DNA of 64,000 bases from Micromonospora pisi (GCF_003633685.1 NZ_RBKT01000001.1:7130001-7194000), one strand, 5' to 3'. Positions 36,827 through 47,063 are shown, counted from the stretch's first letter. The notes: generated by a model from the sequence alone, not told the origin. Made by a program: numbers and translations.

Positions 36827-37033
36827 CGAGGTCGCTGATGTAGGTCCCGTCGCCCTGGCGGACGTTGACGGTGCCGAGGATCGACAGGGCGGACATCCCC
36901 TCGCGCAACGAACCACGCGAGACCCCAGCGAGTCGGCGAGGGTCCGCTCGATGGGCAGACGGTCACCCGGCCGGAGCACTCCATCGAGGATCAACCGTCT
37001 GATGCCGTTCACCACATCGTCGGTCCGGGACAT
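36826..37033 (-). pseudogene. partial duplicate of a FadR-type GntR regulator gene
   Basis: The frame from ATG 37033 reads MSRTDDVVNGIRRLILDGVL and IERTLADSLG, then shifts by one missing G before VSRGSLREGMSALSILG. It ends at the junction with the SDR fragment, in the segment that in the intact copy (42393-43127) encodes YITDLDAT. Only the DNA-binding wing is kept. The two copies share GGTGGCGTCGAGGTC at the junction side. Confidence 0.88.
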
Positions 37034-37068
37034 GATGGATAGGTCTCCAGCGTCTGCCGTACCGGCTG

Positions 37069-38433
37069 TCAATGACCGGAAACCAGGGCCGGAGCCGTTT
37101 GCGCGCCCGCCCCGGACGCCCAATAGTCGCCGTCCGGGAAGCGGTACTGCTCCACCGACCCTGGATGCATCCGGGTGGAATATCCCGGGGCGGTGGGTAG
37201 CACGTAGCCGCTTCCCGAGCCGGTGTCACGTACGACGCACGGGTCGGTGAAGTGCTCGTGCAGGTGGTCGACAAACTCGGTCACGCGATTGGTCAGGTCT
37301 CCGGAGACGGCGACGTAGTCGAGGATCGACACGTGTTGGACCATCTCGCACAGGCCGACGCCGCCGGCGTGTGGACACACAGGTACGTCGTACTTCGCCG
37401 CCAGGAGCAACACGGCGACGATCTCGTTGACGCTGGCGAGCCGGCCGGTGTCCAGTTGGCAGAAATCGATGGCGTCGGCCTGGAACAGTTGCTTGAACAT
37501 CACCCGGTTGTGGCAGTGTTCGCCCGTTGCCACTCCGACCGGCGCGACGGCGCGACGGATGGCCGCGTGTCCCAGGATGTCATCGGGACTGGTGGGCTCC
37601 TCGATCCACAGCGGCTCGAAGCGGGCGAGCGCCCGGACCCACTCGACGGCCTGCCCGACGTCCCACACCTGGTTGGCGTCGATCATCAGTTTGCGGTCCG
37701 GGCCGATCACCTCACGGGCGATGGAGCAGCGACGGATGTCGTCGTCGAGATCGGCGCCGACTTTCAACTTGACGTAGCCGTATCCGGTGTCGACCGCTTC
37801 CTGGCAGAGCCGGCGCAGCTTGTCGTCGTCGTAACCGAGCCAGCCGGCGGAGGTGGTGTAGGCGGGGTAGCCGGTGGCGGCGAGCTCAGCCACGCGGGCG
37901 GCTTTGGTGTCCCGCTTGGCGTGGAGGATCTCCAACGCCTCGGCACGGGTCAGGGCATCGGAGAGGTAGCGGAGGTCGGCGATGTCGACGAGTTGTTCGG
38001 GCGACATGTCGACGAGCAGTTGCCACAGTGGCTTGCCGGCTCGGCGGGCGACCAGGTCCCACGACGCGTTCAGTACCGCTGCCAGCGAGAGGTGGACCAC
38101 ACCCTTCTCCGGGCCGAGCCAGCGCAGTTGCGAGTCGGAGGTGAGCAGGCGGTAGACCGCTCCCATGTCTGCCGCCATGGCGTCGATGTCCTGGCCGACG
38201 AGGCGTCTGGCCTGGTGCAGGGCGGCGGCGGCGACGATGTCGTTGCCGCGTCCGATCGTGAACGTGAGCCCGTAGCCACCGAGAGGCGCCCCTACGGTGT
38301 CGGCGCCGTCGGTGTGGAGCACCACGTACGTCGCCGAGTAGTCGCCGTCCTTGTTCATCGCGTCGGACCCGTCGGCGGTGAGCGACGTGGGGAATCGAAC
38401 GTCTTCGACGGTGACGGCGGTGATCTGAGGCAT
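37069..38433 (-). CDS. L-fuconate dehydratase (enolase superfamily)
   Basis: 454 residues, family length about 430-450. The capping domain begins MPQITAVTVEDVRFPTS. The barrel has the KxK motif YVKLKVG, metal ligands in MIDANQVWD, LWIEEPTSPDD and TGEHCHN, and a catalytic His in VCPHAGGVGLCEM. It dehydrates L-fuconate to 2-keto-3-deoxy-L-fuconate in the non-phosphorylating L-fucose pathway in the cytoplasm. A GAGGA site precedes the ATG. It is divergent from the GH95 fucosidase, with two palindromes in the shared 556-base gap. Later pathway enzymes are not in the window. Confidence 0.92.
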   Translation of the reverse strand: MPQITAVTVEDVRFPTSLTADGSDAMNKDGDYSATYVVLHTDGADTVGAPLGGYGLTFTIGRGNDIVAAAALHQARRLVGQDIDAMAADMGAVYRLLTSDSQLRWLGPEKGVVHLSLAAVLNASWDLVARRAGKPLWQLLVDMSPEQLVDIADLRYLSDALTRAEALEILHAKRDTKAARVAELAATGYPAYTTSAGWLGYDDDKLRRLCQEAVDTGYGYVKLKVGADLDDDIRRCSIAREVIGPDRKLMIDANQVWDVGQAVEWVRALARFEPLWIEEPTSPDDILGHAAIRRAVAPVGVATGEHCHNRVMFKQLFQADAIDFCQLDTGRLASVNEIVAVLLLAAKYDVPVCPHAGGVGLCEMVQHVSILDYVAVSGDLTNRVTEFVDHLHEHFTDPCVVRDTGSGSGYVLPTAPGYSTRMHPGSVEQYRFPDGDYWASGAGAQTAPALVSGH

Positions 38434-38532
38434 GACGTCCTCGCCTGTTCCTGGACAAAGATCAGATGACTGCCGCAGTCTACGGAGCGGGCTTGCGCAC
38501 CGTCAACGAGCTGACCATCTGAGTGATGCCCG

Positions 38533-38549
38533 TATACATCCAATGTATA
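38533..38549. promoter_or_regulatory. palindrome TATACAT-CCA-ATGTATA, candidate operator
   Basis: Perfect seven-base arms with a three-base spacer in a very GC-rich context, about 100 bases upstream of the fuconate dehydratase start. FadR-subfamily GntR proteins bind palindromes of this kind (arms like TnGTnnnACnA), and a FadR-type regulator lies 4 kb away. Confidence 0.6.
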
Positions 38550-38820
38550 TGCGTGGACCCGGCGCTGGCTCGCGTTGGCGGTCGCCGCGAGCCTCGGCTG
38601 TCCGGGGAACCCTTCGGACTCGGGTCCCTCGCGCTCAGCCTTGGCCTGCGGCGGTCCAGGTTCAGCCGAGGTCGGTGCCGGCATCGACCGGAGGCACCGC
38701 CGACGGGTACTCGCGGGAGCGCGCCGACGGACCCCGGCAGGGGAAAAGCTCAGATGTTCCAGAAGGTCCGAAAGGACGGATGAGGAGTGTCGACGGCTCT
38801 CGTTACAGGCGTTGACGCGA

Positions 38821-38848
38821 AACATCAAATCTTTGTAGATTCGATGTT
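38821..38848. promoter_or_regulatory. 28-bp inverted repeat upstream of the fucosidase, candidate operator
   Basis: Arms AACATCAAATCT and AGATTCGATGTT around TTGT, with one mismatch in twelve pairs. AT-rich against a GC-rich background and about 140 bases upstream of the GH95 start. Confidence 0.65.
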
Positions 38849-38989
38849 GCCGCTCCTTACGCCCGTCGACTGACGGCTGCGCCAACCCTGTCCTGTGTCT
38901 GATCGCTGTCAGATCATCGCCGTACTGGTGCGAATGGTACGAAGTCCACCCCCCCCGGCAAGGACGATCGTCCGTTTTGGAGGACCGAC

Positions 38990-41900
38990 ATGTCAGACCT
39001 GACGCGAAGGCATGTGCTCAAGTTCGGAGCAGCCGGAGCGGGATCTCTGCTGCTGCCGATGCCATGGACGGCCGCCGCCCGGGCCGCCTCGGTCGCACCG
39101 CCAGAGGTGCGTGCCGCCAACGACCAGGCGCTGTGGTACGACGAGTCCGCCGGCACGGACTGGCTGCGCGCGCTGCCGATCGGCAACGGCCGCCTTGGTG
39201 CCATGGTGTTCGGCAACGTCGACACGGAGCGGCTGCAGCTCAACGAGGACACAGTCTGGGCCGGTGGTCCGTACGACGCCAGCAATCCGCAGGGCGCCCA
39301 GGCGCTGCCGGAGATTCAGCGGTTGGTCTTCGCGGACCAGTGGAGCCAGGCCCAGAACCTCATCAACCAGACCATGCTCGGGAGCCCCGTGGGCGAGTTG
39401 GCGTACCAGCCCGTCGGCAACCTGCGGCTGACCTTTCCCGGCGGCGGCACCGGGGTGTCGGAGTACAACCGGCAGCTCGACCTCACCACCGCCACCACGT
39501 CCGTGACGTACCTCCAGAACGGTGTGCGGTTCCGGCGCGAGGTGCTCGCGAGCGCACCGGACCAGGTGATCGCCATGCGGCTGACCGCCGACAAGCCGGG
39601 CTCGATCACGTTCACCGCCACGTTCGACAGCCCCCAGCGTACGACGATCTTCAGCCCCGACGGCCACACGGTGGCGCTGGACGGGGTCTCCGGCAACCAG
39701 GAAGGAGTCACCGGCTCGGTCCGGTTCCTGGCATTGGCCCGGTCCATCGTCGAAGGCGGCAGCGTCACCAGCACCGGCGGGACGCTCCAGGTGGCCGGCG
39801 CGGACAGCGTGACACTGTTGATCTGCATCGCATCCAGCTACGTCGACTACCAGAACGTCAACGGCGATTACCAGGGCGACGCGTGGCGGGACCTCAACAA
39901 GGCCCGGAACCGGCACTATGACCAGTTGCGTCGCCGGCACGTGGTGGATTACCAGGCGTTGTTCGGCCGTACGACGATCGATCTGGGTCGCACCGCCGCG
40001 GCGGACCAGCCGACGGACGTGCGGATCGCTCAGCACGGGAATGTCGTGGACCCGCAGTTTTCGGCGTTGCTGTTCCAGTTCGGTCGATATCTGCTGATCG
40101 CTTCGTCGAGGCCGGGCACCCAGCCAGCGAACCTGCAGGGTATCTGGAATGACCAGATGCTCCCGCCATGGGATTCGAAGTACACGATCAACGCGAACCT
40201 GCCGATGAACTACTGGCCGGCGGACACGACGAACTTGTCGGAGTGTTACGGGCCGGTGTTCGGCATGCTCAGGGATCTCTCGGTGACGGGCGCGCGTACC
40301 GCGCAGGCGCAGTACGGTGCGGGCGGCTGGGTCACCCATCACAACACCGACGCGTGGCGGGCCACCTCCGTTGTCGATGGTGCGCTCTGGGGAATGTGGC
40401 AGACCGGTGGTGCCTGGTTGGCGACGATGGTTTGGGATCACTACCAGTTCACCGGTGACATCGAGTTCCTGCGGGAGAACTATCCGGCGATGAAGGGTGC
40501 GGCTCAGTTCTTCCTCGAAACGCTGGTGGAGGAGCCGAGGCTTGGGCACCTGGTGACGAATCCGTCGAACTCTCCGGAGTTGCCGCATCATTCGGGTGTC
40601 AGTGTGTGTGCGGGTCCCACGATGGACAACCAGATTCTGCGGGATCTGTTCGATGGGTGTGCTCGGGCCAGTGAGGTGCTCGGGGTGGACACCGTCTTCC
40701 GGGAGCAGGTGCGGGCGGTCCGGGAGCGGTTGGCGCCGATGAAGATCGGCTCGCGGGGCAATATCCAGGAGTGGCTCTATGACTGGGTGGAAACTGAGCG
40801 GACCCACCGGCACGTGTCACATCTCTACGGGCTGCATCCGAGTAACCAGATCACCAAGCGTGGGACGCCGGAGTTGTTCGACGCGGCTCGGCGGACGTTG
40901 GAGCTTCGCGGGGACGACGGTACGGGCTGGTCGTTGGCCTGGAAAATCAACTTCTGGGCTCGGATGGAGGAGGGGCGTCGTGCGTATGACCTGGTCAACG
41001 ATCTTGTGACGCCGTCCCGTCTAGCGCCGAACATGTTCGACCTGCATCCGCCGTTTCAGATCGACGGGAACTTCGGCGCGACCTCGGGCATCGCGGAGAT
41101 GTTGCTGCAGAGCCATAACGGCGAGTTGCACCTGCTACCGGCACTACCGGCGGCCTGGCCCGGCGGGCGGATCGATGGTCTGCGAGGACGCGGCGGCTAC
41201 ACCGTCGGTGCGGGCTGGAGCTTCGGGCAGGCCGACGAGTACATCATCACGCCCGACCGCACAGGTACCGTCACGGCGCGCGGCCAGATGTTCGCGGGGC
41301 GCTTCGAGCTGGTCGATGTCACCAGGGGTGGGCGAGTCAACGACCGAAAGGTTCAACCCGACCTCATCGAGTTCCCGGGCCGGGCAGGCCACGTGTACCG
41401 CGCCTACGCCCTGCACAAGGTACGGATGGAGGCTCCAACCGAGGTGGCTCCGGGCCGGGCCGCGACGGTCAGGGTCACGGTGCGGGCGATCGAGAAGCAA
41501 CTGCCCGGCCCGACGGTGTCAGTCACGGTCCCCGACGGGTGGGTCGTCACGCCGCCGCAGGTCAAGCTACGGCCGGTGAAGCGCGACTCGGAGACGACGG
41601 TCGACTTCACGGTCACGCCGGGGACGGGAGGGACCGCCGGCGACGTGGTCCTGACCGGCAGGATCGAAGGGGAGGACTGGACCGCGTCCACGACGGCCAG
41701 CGTGCGGTTCTGGGATGGCCGGGAGACGCCGTTCGAGCAGAACCTCAGTAACGTCGGCGTCACCGACGACGCCAACACCGGTGTCGGAAATTTCGACGGC
41801 GGCGGCGCATCGATCTCCGCGCAGGCGCTGGCCGAGGTCGGGGTCACCCCGGGCGCGACCGTCAGCCACGGCGGTGTGGACTTCCGCTGGCCCGCTGCGT

Positions 41901-42289
41901 CGGCCGGAACTCCGGACAACGTGATCGCTTCGGGGCAGTCCGTCAGAATCAGCGGCTCTGGACGGACGCTCGGCTTCCTGGCCACGGGAACATTCGGTGC
42001 GGTCTCCGGCACGGCGACGGTGGTGTACGTGGACGGAACGAGGCAGGCGTTCACCCTTGGCACTCCGGACTGGTTCGGCGGTCCGCGTCCGGAAGGAGAC
42101 GCAGCGATCGTTGCGCCGTACCAGAACCGGCCTGGGAATCAGCGGGTCAACACGGCCGCGACCATCTACTTCGTCGGCCTCCCGCTCCAGCACAAGGCGG
42201 TCTCCCGGGTCGACCTGCCGAACATCAGCGCGAGGGCGGCGTCCGGGGTCCCCACGATGCACATCTTCGCGATCGCGATCGGTGGGTAG
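38990..42289 (+). CDS. secreted GH95 alpha-L-fucosidase with C-terminal modules
   Basis: 1099 residues. The N-terminus has a twin-arginine-like signal ([14 protein letters not shown], cleaved after about 33). GH95 domain from about 45: [51 protein letters not shown] (catalytic Asn pair) and [17 protein letters not shown] (catalytic Asp region). After 770 there are a NEW3-like domain ([16 protein letters not shown]) and a beta-rich C-terminal module that recurs at 28050-28463. It releases L-fucose from plant xyloglucan or similar glycans. GGAGG lies six bases before ATG. It is divergent from fuconate dehydratase, forming a fucose unit. Confidence 0.93.
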   Translation: MSDLTRRHVLKFGAAGAGSLLLPMPWTAAARAASVAPPEVRAANDQALWYDESAGTDWLRALPIGNGRLGAMVFGNVDTERLQLNEDTVWAGGPYDASNPQGAQALPEIQRLVFADQWSQAQNLINQTMLGSPVGELAYQPVGNLRLTFPGGGTGVSEYNRQLDLTTATTSVTYLQNGVRFRREVLASAPDQVIAMRLTADKPGSITFTATFDSPQRTTIFSPDGHTVALDGVSGNQEGVTGSVRFLALARSIVEGGSVTSTGGTLQVAGADSVTLLICIASSYVDYQNVNGDYQGDAWRDLNKARNRHYDQLRRRHVVDYQALFGRTTIDLGRTAAADQPTDVRIAQHGNVVDPQFSALLFQFGRYLLIASSRPGTQPANLQGIWNDQMLPPWDSKYTINANLPMNYWPADTTNLSECYGPVFGMLRDLSVTGARTAQAQYGAGGWVTHHNTDAWRATSVVDGALWGMWQTGGAWLATMVWDHYQFTGDIEFLRENYPAMKGAAQFFLETLVEEPRLGHLVTNPSNSPELPHHSGVSVCAGPTMDNQILRDLFDGCARASEVLGVDTVFREQVRAVRERLAPMKIGSRGNIQEWLYDWVETERTHRHVSHLYGLHPSNQITKRGTPELFDAARRTLELRGDDGTGWSLAWKINFWARMEEGRRAYDLVNDLVTPSRLAPNMFDLHPPFQIDGNFGATSGIAEMLLQSHNGELHLLPALPAAWPGGRIDGLRGRGGYTVGAGWSFGQADEYIITPDRTGTVTARGQMFAGRFELVDVTRGGRVNDRKVQPDLIEFPGRAGHVYRAYALHKVRMEAPTEVAPGRAATVRVTVRAIEKQLPGPTVSVTVPDGWVVTPPQVKLRPVKRDSETTVDFTVTPGTGGTAGDVVLTGRIEGEDWTASTTASVRFWDGRETPFEQNLSNVGVTDDANTGVGNFDGGGASISAQALAEVGVTPGATVSHGGVDFRWPAASAGTPDNVIASGQSVRISGSGRTLGFLATGTFGAVSGTATVVYVDGTRQAFTLGTPDWFGGPRPEGDAAIVAPYQNRPGNQRVNTAATIYFVGLPLQHKAVSRVDLPNISARAASGVPTMHIFAIAIGG

Positions 42290-42326
42290 CGTCTGGCGGA
42301 CGCCCAGGAGTGGCGGTATTAGCCGT

Positions 42327-42353
42327 GGCGGCGGGCACCGGGTGCCCGCCGCC
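42327..42353. terminator. bidirectional terminator hairpin
   Basis: Perfect 13-base arms GGCGGCGGGCACC / GGTGCCCGCCGCC with one base between, located between the convergent fucosidase and GntR genes. Confidence 0.8.
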
Positions 42354-42392
42354 AGACACGATCGGGTCCCGCTCGGCCAGCCGGACGACCAG

Positions 42393-43127
42393 TCAGGGAA
42401 TCGCCGTTCTGGAGGCTTCGGGCAGGACATCACCGTGGTCGGGGAGACCCTGTAGGGACTCCTCGACGCCGGCCAGGTGGTTGGCCATCCGGATGCGGGC
42501 CCGTTCGGGATCGTGTGCGGCGAGTGCCTGCCAGATCGCTACGTGTTCTTCGTGGGTGCGTCGGTCGGCGCCGTCCTCGTGGAGGCTTCGCCACAGTCGT
42601 TCTCGTACGGTGCGTCCGGCGAATGCCTCGATCAGGCCGATGAGGACGGGGTTGTCGGTGTGGGTGGCGATGGTGCGGTGGAAGGCGATGTCGATTTCGA
42701 TGATGCGTGTGTGGTCCTGGGCTGTCTGACCGACGATCCGTGCGGCTTCGTCGAGCAGTTGCCTGGTTTGGTGGAGTGCGTCGTTGGTGATTCTGGTCGC
42801 GGCCAGTCGCGCCGCCTCGCATTCGAGCAGGCGTCGGACGGTGTGGATGTGTCGTGCGTCGCCCTGTCCCTGCAGGTCGACGACGAACCCCATCGGCTCG
42901 AGGAGTTGGGTGGCGTCGAGGTCGGTGATGTAGGTCCCGTCGCCCTGGCGGATGTTGACGATGCCGAGGATCGACAGGGCGGACATCCCCTCGCGCAACG
43001 GACCACGGGACACGTTCAGCATCTCGGCGAGATCCTTCTCGACGGGCAGCCGGTCGCCAGGTCGGAGCGACCCCTCAAGAATCATGCGTTTTATGCCGTT
43101 CACCACTTCATCGGTGCGGGATACCAC
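42393..43127 (-). CDS. FadR-subfamily GntR transcriptional regulator
   Basis: 244 residues. The winged helix (DEVVNGIKRMILEGSLRPGD; LNVSRGPLREGMSALSILG) is followed by an FCD ligand domain with metal-binding residues (TVRRLLECEAARLAA; HRTIATHTDNPVL; EEHVAIWQAL). GTG 43127 follows GGGA. FCD regulators bind sugar acids or hydroxy acids; the setting suggests control of fucose/fuconate genes. A 17-bp palindrome lies 27 bases upstream. A partial copy of the gene is at 36826-37033. Confidence 0.92.
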   Translation of the reverse strand: MVSRTDEVVNGIKRMILEGSLRPGDRLPVEKDLAEMLNVSRGPLREGMSALSILGIVNIRQGDGTYITDLDATQLLEPMGFVVDLQGQGDARHIHTVRRLLECEAARLAATRITNDALHQTRQLLDEAARIVGQTAQDHTRIIEIDIAFHRTIATHTDNPVLIGLIEAFAGRTVRERLWRSLHEDGADRRTHEEHVAIWQALAAHDPERARIRMANHLAGVEESLQGLPDHGDVLPEASRTAIP

Positions 43128-43153
43128 AGATATGTCCCTAGCGTCAGACCGAG

Positions 43154-43170
43154 GCGGCTGATTCAGCCGC
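43154..43170. promoter_or_regulatory. palindrome GCGGCTGA-T-TCAGCCGC upstream of the GntR gene
   Basis: Perfect eight-base arms around one base, 27 bases before the regulator's start codon, in position for autoregulation. It differs from the two palindromes upstream of the fucosidase, so the same protein may not bind all three. Confidence 0.5.
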
Positions 43171-43455
43171 TATCAAAAGGTACGCGGGAGGCGATGTCAC
43201 TTGCTGCCCCGCGTCACCCAGTATGGACCCCGAACAGATGCCGGTACTGCTCCGCGGCGACGGCCGGTTCTTCACGAGGAGGAGCTTTGGCGGGGTTATC
43301 GGTACAGCCCTCGCTCGGCGGTCGAACGGGTCAACAGCCATCGGGCTGGACGCCAGGAAGCAGACTCGGCTTGATCCCGATACGGCGAGATTCGCTGCGG
43401 CTCGGGCCCCTCCCGGCGCGAGTCAACGGTCTGCTGGCGGGGGATGTTGGCTACT

Positions 43456-43640
43456 GAGGGCGGCCGGGCAGCGCGATCTCGAAGTGGACGGTCTGGTAGG
43501 TGTCGTCGCAGCCGTCGCGCGGGTCGTAGATCGCCGTCGCCATGCTCCGCCCGAACGGTTCGGCGTCGTCGATGGGGCCCGTCGGTCAGTCGCACAACCG
43601 TCAAGGCGGCGCCACCCGCGGCCCCGAACAGCCACCCTTC
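43456..43640 (-). pseudogene. 3' end of an unidentified gene
   Basis: The reverse strand encodes WLFGAAGGAALTVVRLTDGP and, in a shifted frame, EPFGRSMATAIYDPRDGC followed by DDTYQTVHFEIALPGRPQ and a TAG near 43456. Both strings look like genuine protein and read as one C-terminus, but no upstream part remains. I cannot name the family. The rest of the 43171-43707 gap shows nothing. Confidence 0.45.
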
Positions 43641-43707
43641 CAACCACATCGACCCGAAGGCGGCGAGGCCCTCCAGTGACCTTGGCGATCCTTGGGTGTG
43701 GCGATTG

Positions 43708-45879
43708 CTACGTGAGCACCAGCTGTCCGAGTTCCTGGGTGCATCGGGTGAGCGCGACGTAGAGGCCGTTCCAGCCGCGTGGTTCGGCGGCGATGCCCTG
43801 GGGGTCAATGAGTAGCGTCGCGTCCCATTCCAGTCCCTTGGACTGGGGCGCGGTGAGCACCGACACATCGCTCAGCACGGCTAGGAGTTCGGCGATGCGG
43901 TCGGCGGGAGCGATGACGCCAACCGTACCGCCATGCCAACGTTGCTGTAGTTGTCGCACGGCTTGGGCGGCGGCGCCGGCAAGCTCGGCGGGCGTGACCG
44001 TGAGCACCCAGGGGGCGATGCCGGAGGAGCGTACCGCCCGTGGCGGCGTGTTGTGGCTGCCAGCTCTTTTCAAGACGGGTTCGGTGAGGTCCATAACCTC
44101 ACGCGGGGTCCGGTAGCAGATGGTCAGTTCCGCAGCGGTCCAGCGGTCTCTGAAAACAGCCTGCACCGCTTGTGCCCAAGTGGTGTGCCGGTGTGCTGCC
44201 TCCGCCTGGTCGATGTCGCCGACCGCGGTGATGGAGCGACTGGGACAGCGCCGTAGGACCATTTGCCACTGCATCGCGGACAGCTCTTGCGCCTCGTCGA
44301 TGACGACGTGGCCGTACACCCAGCCGCGCTGCCGGCGAGCGTGGTCGGCGACGAACTCGCCCTGTGGTTGCGGGGCTTCGACCTCGCCTAGCAGGTCGGC
44401 GAGGGCGTCGAGCAGCGGGATGTCGCTCGATGCCCACAGTGCGGGCTCGGCCGAAACGGCGGTGATCTCCTCTGTGGACAGCTGCGGGGCGAACCGGGCG
44501 AGCATGGTGCGGTCGGTCAGGAGATCACACAGTAGGGGTTCGGCGTCGAGGGTGGGCCACCATGCCTCGATGAACCGGGCGATGGTGGCGTTTTCGGCGA
44601 TACGATAACGAAGATGCTCTATCTCTTCCTCGGAGAGCAATCCGTCGATGTCACTGCCGGTGGACCTCCTGCCGAAAGGGAGGTCATGATGCATCCCCCT
44701 GTCGACGCGGGCGAGGATGTCCTCAAAGCCCTCCTCCATCTCATTCATCAGCGCCTCGCGCTGCTCGACGACGGCTTCGGCAAGGATGTGGTGCAGCTGC
44801 TCGGCGAACGCCGTGCGGGCGCGGTGGTACGGGCGTCCCTGCACCGCCGAGGCGAGCGCCTGTGCCACTGATGCGGCTGTGATGACGTAGAACTCGCCCT
44901 CCCAGCGCAACTTCAGCTCACGGGGCCGGGGGAGCAGCGACGTGACGTAGTTTTCGAGCGCGGGTTGCCAGAGGGCGCGGCCCTTGATTTCGGCGAGAAG
45001 TCGGCTCTCGTCGCGGGCCACGCGGATCCCGGCCAGCAGAGTGTCGCAGGTCGCCGAGACGACGGCGGTCTCACCGAGCGCGGGCAGCACCTGGGCGATG
45101 TACTGGAGGAACCGCGGCGAGGGACCGAGGACCAGGACCGCTTGGTCGGCCATCTTTGGGTGGGCGAACAGCAGGTAGGCGACGCGGTGCAGGGCAACCA
45201 CGGTCTTGCCGGTGCCGGGACCGCCCTGAACGATCAGCGGGCCGGTCGCCTCGGCCCGGATGATGTCGTCCTGTTCGCGTTGCAGCGTGGAGATCGCCGT
45301 CGACATGCGGCCGGTACGCCGCTGGTCCAGGGCGGCCAGTAGAGCGCCTTCACCGACGAGTTCGGCCGTTATGGTCCCGTCCAGTGGCTCGTCGTCCACG
45401 CCGACGACGGCCGATCCCGTCGTGCGTATGTGACGGCGCCGCGCCTGACCTTGTGGGTCGACAGCCGTCGCGGTGTAAAACGGCCGAGCTGCGGGAGCGC
45501 GCCAGTCCACCAGCAGCGGTTCACTGTCCTCGCCGTCGTTGCGGAGACCGACACGGCCTATGTGTCGCACGGTGCCATCAAGGCCGTCGAGGCGGCCGAA
45601 GACCAGCCCTTCCCGTGCTCGCCGTAGCTCCTCGTACTGCTGGCGGAGCATGCGCCGCCGCGCCCGTTCCAACGCGTCCAGGGCGTCTGACGAAAGCTCG
45701 GCCTGTAGGTGGTCGGCAAGCCTGTCGCGCCGGGCCGTGGCCAAGTCGAGAAACTCTTGTTCCTCGGCAACCGCGGATCGCCGCGCGACGCCCTCTGCGG
45801 CAGAGGTTGGCGGTTCACCGTCTGGTGTTATTTCGCTGACGCCAGCAGTGCCGTTGTCCAGAGCAGAATTCCGGCGCAT
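43708..45879 (-). CDS. HelD-like UvrD-family helicase (RNA polymerase recycling factor)
   Basis: 723 residues from ATG 45879, chosen because AAGGA precedes it; the frame stays open to 46035. The N-terminal coiled coil (EEQEFLDLATARRDRLADHL) is followed by a 1A domain with Walker A GGPGTGKTVVALHR (residues 219 on), Walker B VYGHVVIDEAQELSAMQW, motif IV AELTICYRTPREVM and the ending LYVALTRCTQELGQLVLT. Actinobacterial HelD proteins bind RNA polymerase, release it from nucleic acid and can confer rifamycin tolerance. It is a single-gene unit unrelated to the sugar genes around it. Confidence 0.88.
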   Translation of the reverse strand: MRRNSALDNGTAGVSEITPDGEPPTSAAEGVARRSAVAEEQEFLDLATARRDRLADHLQAELSSDALDALERARRRMLRQQYEELRRAREGLVFGRLDGLDGTVRHIGRVGLRNDGEDSEPLLVDWRAPAARPFYTATAVDPQGQARRRHIRTTGSAVVGVDDEPLDGTITAELVGEGALLAALDQRRTGRMSTAISTLQREQDDIIRAEATGPLIVQGGPGTGKTVVALHRVAYLLFAHPKMADQAVLVLGPSPRFLQYIAQVLPALGETAVVSATCDTLLAGIRVARDESRLLAEIKGRALWQPALENYVTSLLPRPRELKLRWEGEFYVITAASVAQALASAVQGRPYHRARTAFAEQLHHILAEAVVEQREALMNEMEEGFEDILARVDRGMHHDLPFGRRSTGSDIDGLLSEEEIEHLRYRIAENATIARFIEAWWPTLDAEPLLCDLLTDRTMLARFAPQLSTEEITAVSAEPALWASSDIPLLDALADLLGEVEAPQPQGEFVADHARRQRGWVYGHVVIDEAQELSAMQWQMVLRRCPSRSITAVGDIDQAEAAHRHTTWAQAVQAVFRDRWTAAELTICYRTPREVMDLTEPVLKRAGSHNTPPRAVRSSGIAPWVLTVTPAELAGAAAQAVRQLQQRWHGGTVGVIAPADRIAELLAVLSDVSVLTAPQSKGLEWDATLLIDPQGIAAEPRGWNGLYVALTRCTQELGQLVLT

Positions 45880-46304
45880 TCGCAAATCCTTGTATTGGCG
45901 CTTTCCCTCGGCCCCGACGAGCCGCAGGTATTCCGGTGGCAAGCATAGAGTTGGTTTCTTCTCGTTGGCCAGGAATTCTGTCGGCGGAGACAGGGATCTC
46001 AATGCCTTGCGGTTCGGGGCCGCTTGTGGCCTCACCCAATCCTGATTCGCCTATTGAGGGTTCGGTCCTTGTCTGATCTGGACGCCGACGGTGGCACTGC
46101 TCGCGGGCGGCACTCGACCACCGGGCGAATGTCGGGTGGGACGAGCGCCATGGAGGGGTCGATACAGCCGCAGAGGACACACCCTCCAAGCCAGTTGGAG
46201 GGCCGCGAAGGCGGCCGTCGGTTGCGCCATGAGTTGAGCGGCGATGCGGGGCAGGAGTGGGCGAAACACGGCGAGGCGACACCGATCCCACCCTGACGGC
46301 GGCT
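45880..46304. other. region between HelD and GNAT genes
   Basis: Should hold the HelD promoter. I looked for a rifamycin-associated palindromic element just upstream of HelD and did not see one. No other gene supported. Confidence 0.4.
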
Positions 46305-47063
46305 TCAACTGCTCTGAGGGATGCAGTAATAGGTGCGCAGAACGTCGCCGTCGGGAGTAAGTCGTTGGGATCTGGCTCTCCACCCCAGCCGTTCGTAGAA
46401 ACCGGCTGCTCCTAAAGGCCCGACCGAGGTCTGCAACTCGGCCCACCTCGCGCCGGCAGTCCGGACATGTTCAAGGAAATGAGCTACCAGCCGCTCACCG
46501 ATTCCGTTCTTGCGCCAACCCGGATGCACCGCCAGCGCGGTTATGACGGCCACCTGCGGAGAGGTGAACGACCTGGCCGCTGCTGGCTCCACCGGCCGAT
46601 GGAGCAATCGGCGTGTCCACGGACGGAACCGCGATCGCAGTAAGCGGGCCGCAACGCGGGGCCGGACACACAGCGCAGCGCACCCGGTGCCTGCGAGGGA
46701 TGCCATCGTGCGCCGGTCCGCCGTCAGTGCGGTGGCGTGGGCGGTCTGGTCGCTGGTGCCCAACAGGAATCCGACAACCGCACCCGGGGCAACCGCCGGG
46801 TCAATAACGACGTAGCCGACGCCGTGTCTCGAGTCGAGGAATGTGCGCTGCCAGCGACGGACAAAGCGGGCACCGAGTGACGGGAACATCCCAAACGGAA
46901 GCAGAGAAACGTGGGCACGGGACGTGGCTGGAAGGTCTTCTTCCGTCATCAGGCGCAGGACGAGTTGGCCGGGAGTTGGATTGGTTGCCGCAGAATCGGA
47001 GGTTGGCAGCGATGCCGTGGTGCTGGTGCTGGGACTGTTCTTGATCCTGCTGAGTAAGCGCAT
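46305..47063 (-). CDS. GNAT-family N-acetyltransferase
   Basis: 252 residues from ATG 47063 (GAGGTT upstream); the longer frame to 47201 is not supported. The GNAT fold begins about residue 33 (LVLRLMTEEDLPATSRAHVS), and the acetyl-CoA loop lies in ALAVHPGWRKNGIGERLVAHFL, followed by GAAGFYERLGWRARSQ. The insert between strands is longer than usual. Substrate unknown. Confidence 0.82.
   Translation of the reverse strand: MRLLSRIKNSPSTSTTASLPTSDSAATNPTPGQLVLRLMTEEDLPATSRAHVSLLPFGMFPSLGARFVRRWQRTFLDSRHGVGYVVIDPAVAPGAVVGFLLGTSDQTAHATALTADRRTMASLAGTGCAALCVRPRVAARLLRSRFRPWTRRLLHRPVEPAAARSFTSPQVAVITALAVHPGWRKNGIGERLVAHFLEHVRTAGARWAELQTSVGPLGAAGFYERLGWRARSQRLTPDGDVLRTYYCIPQSS

Noticed and set aside
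38993-40813. Reverse open frame of 606 codons over the fucosidase
   Set aside because: Arg/Pro/His-rich shadow with no domain; the forward gene has ribosome binding site, signal peptide and GH95 motifs.
45880-46110. Rifamycin-associated element upstream of HelD
   Set aside because: No matching palindrome was visible by eye in the 230 bases before the start.
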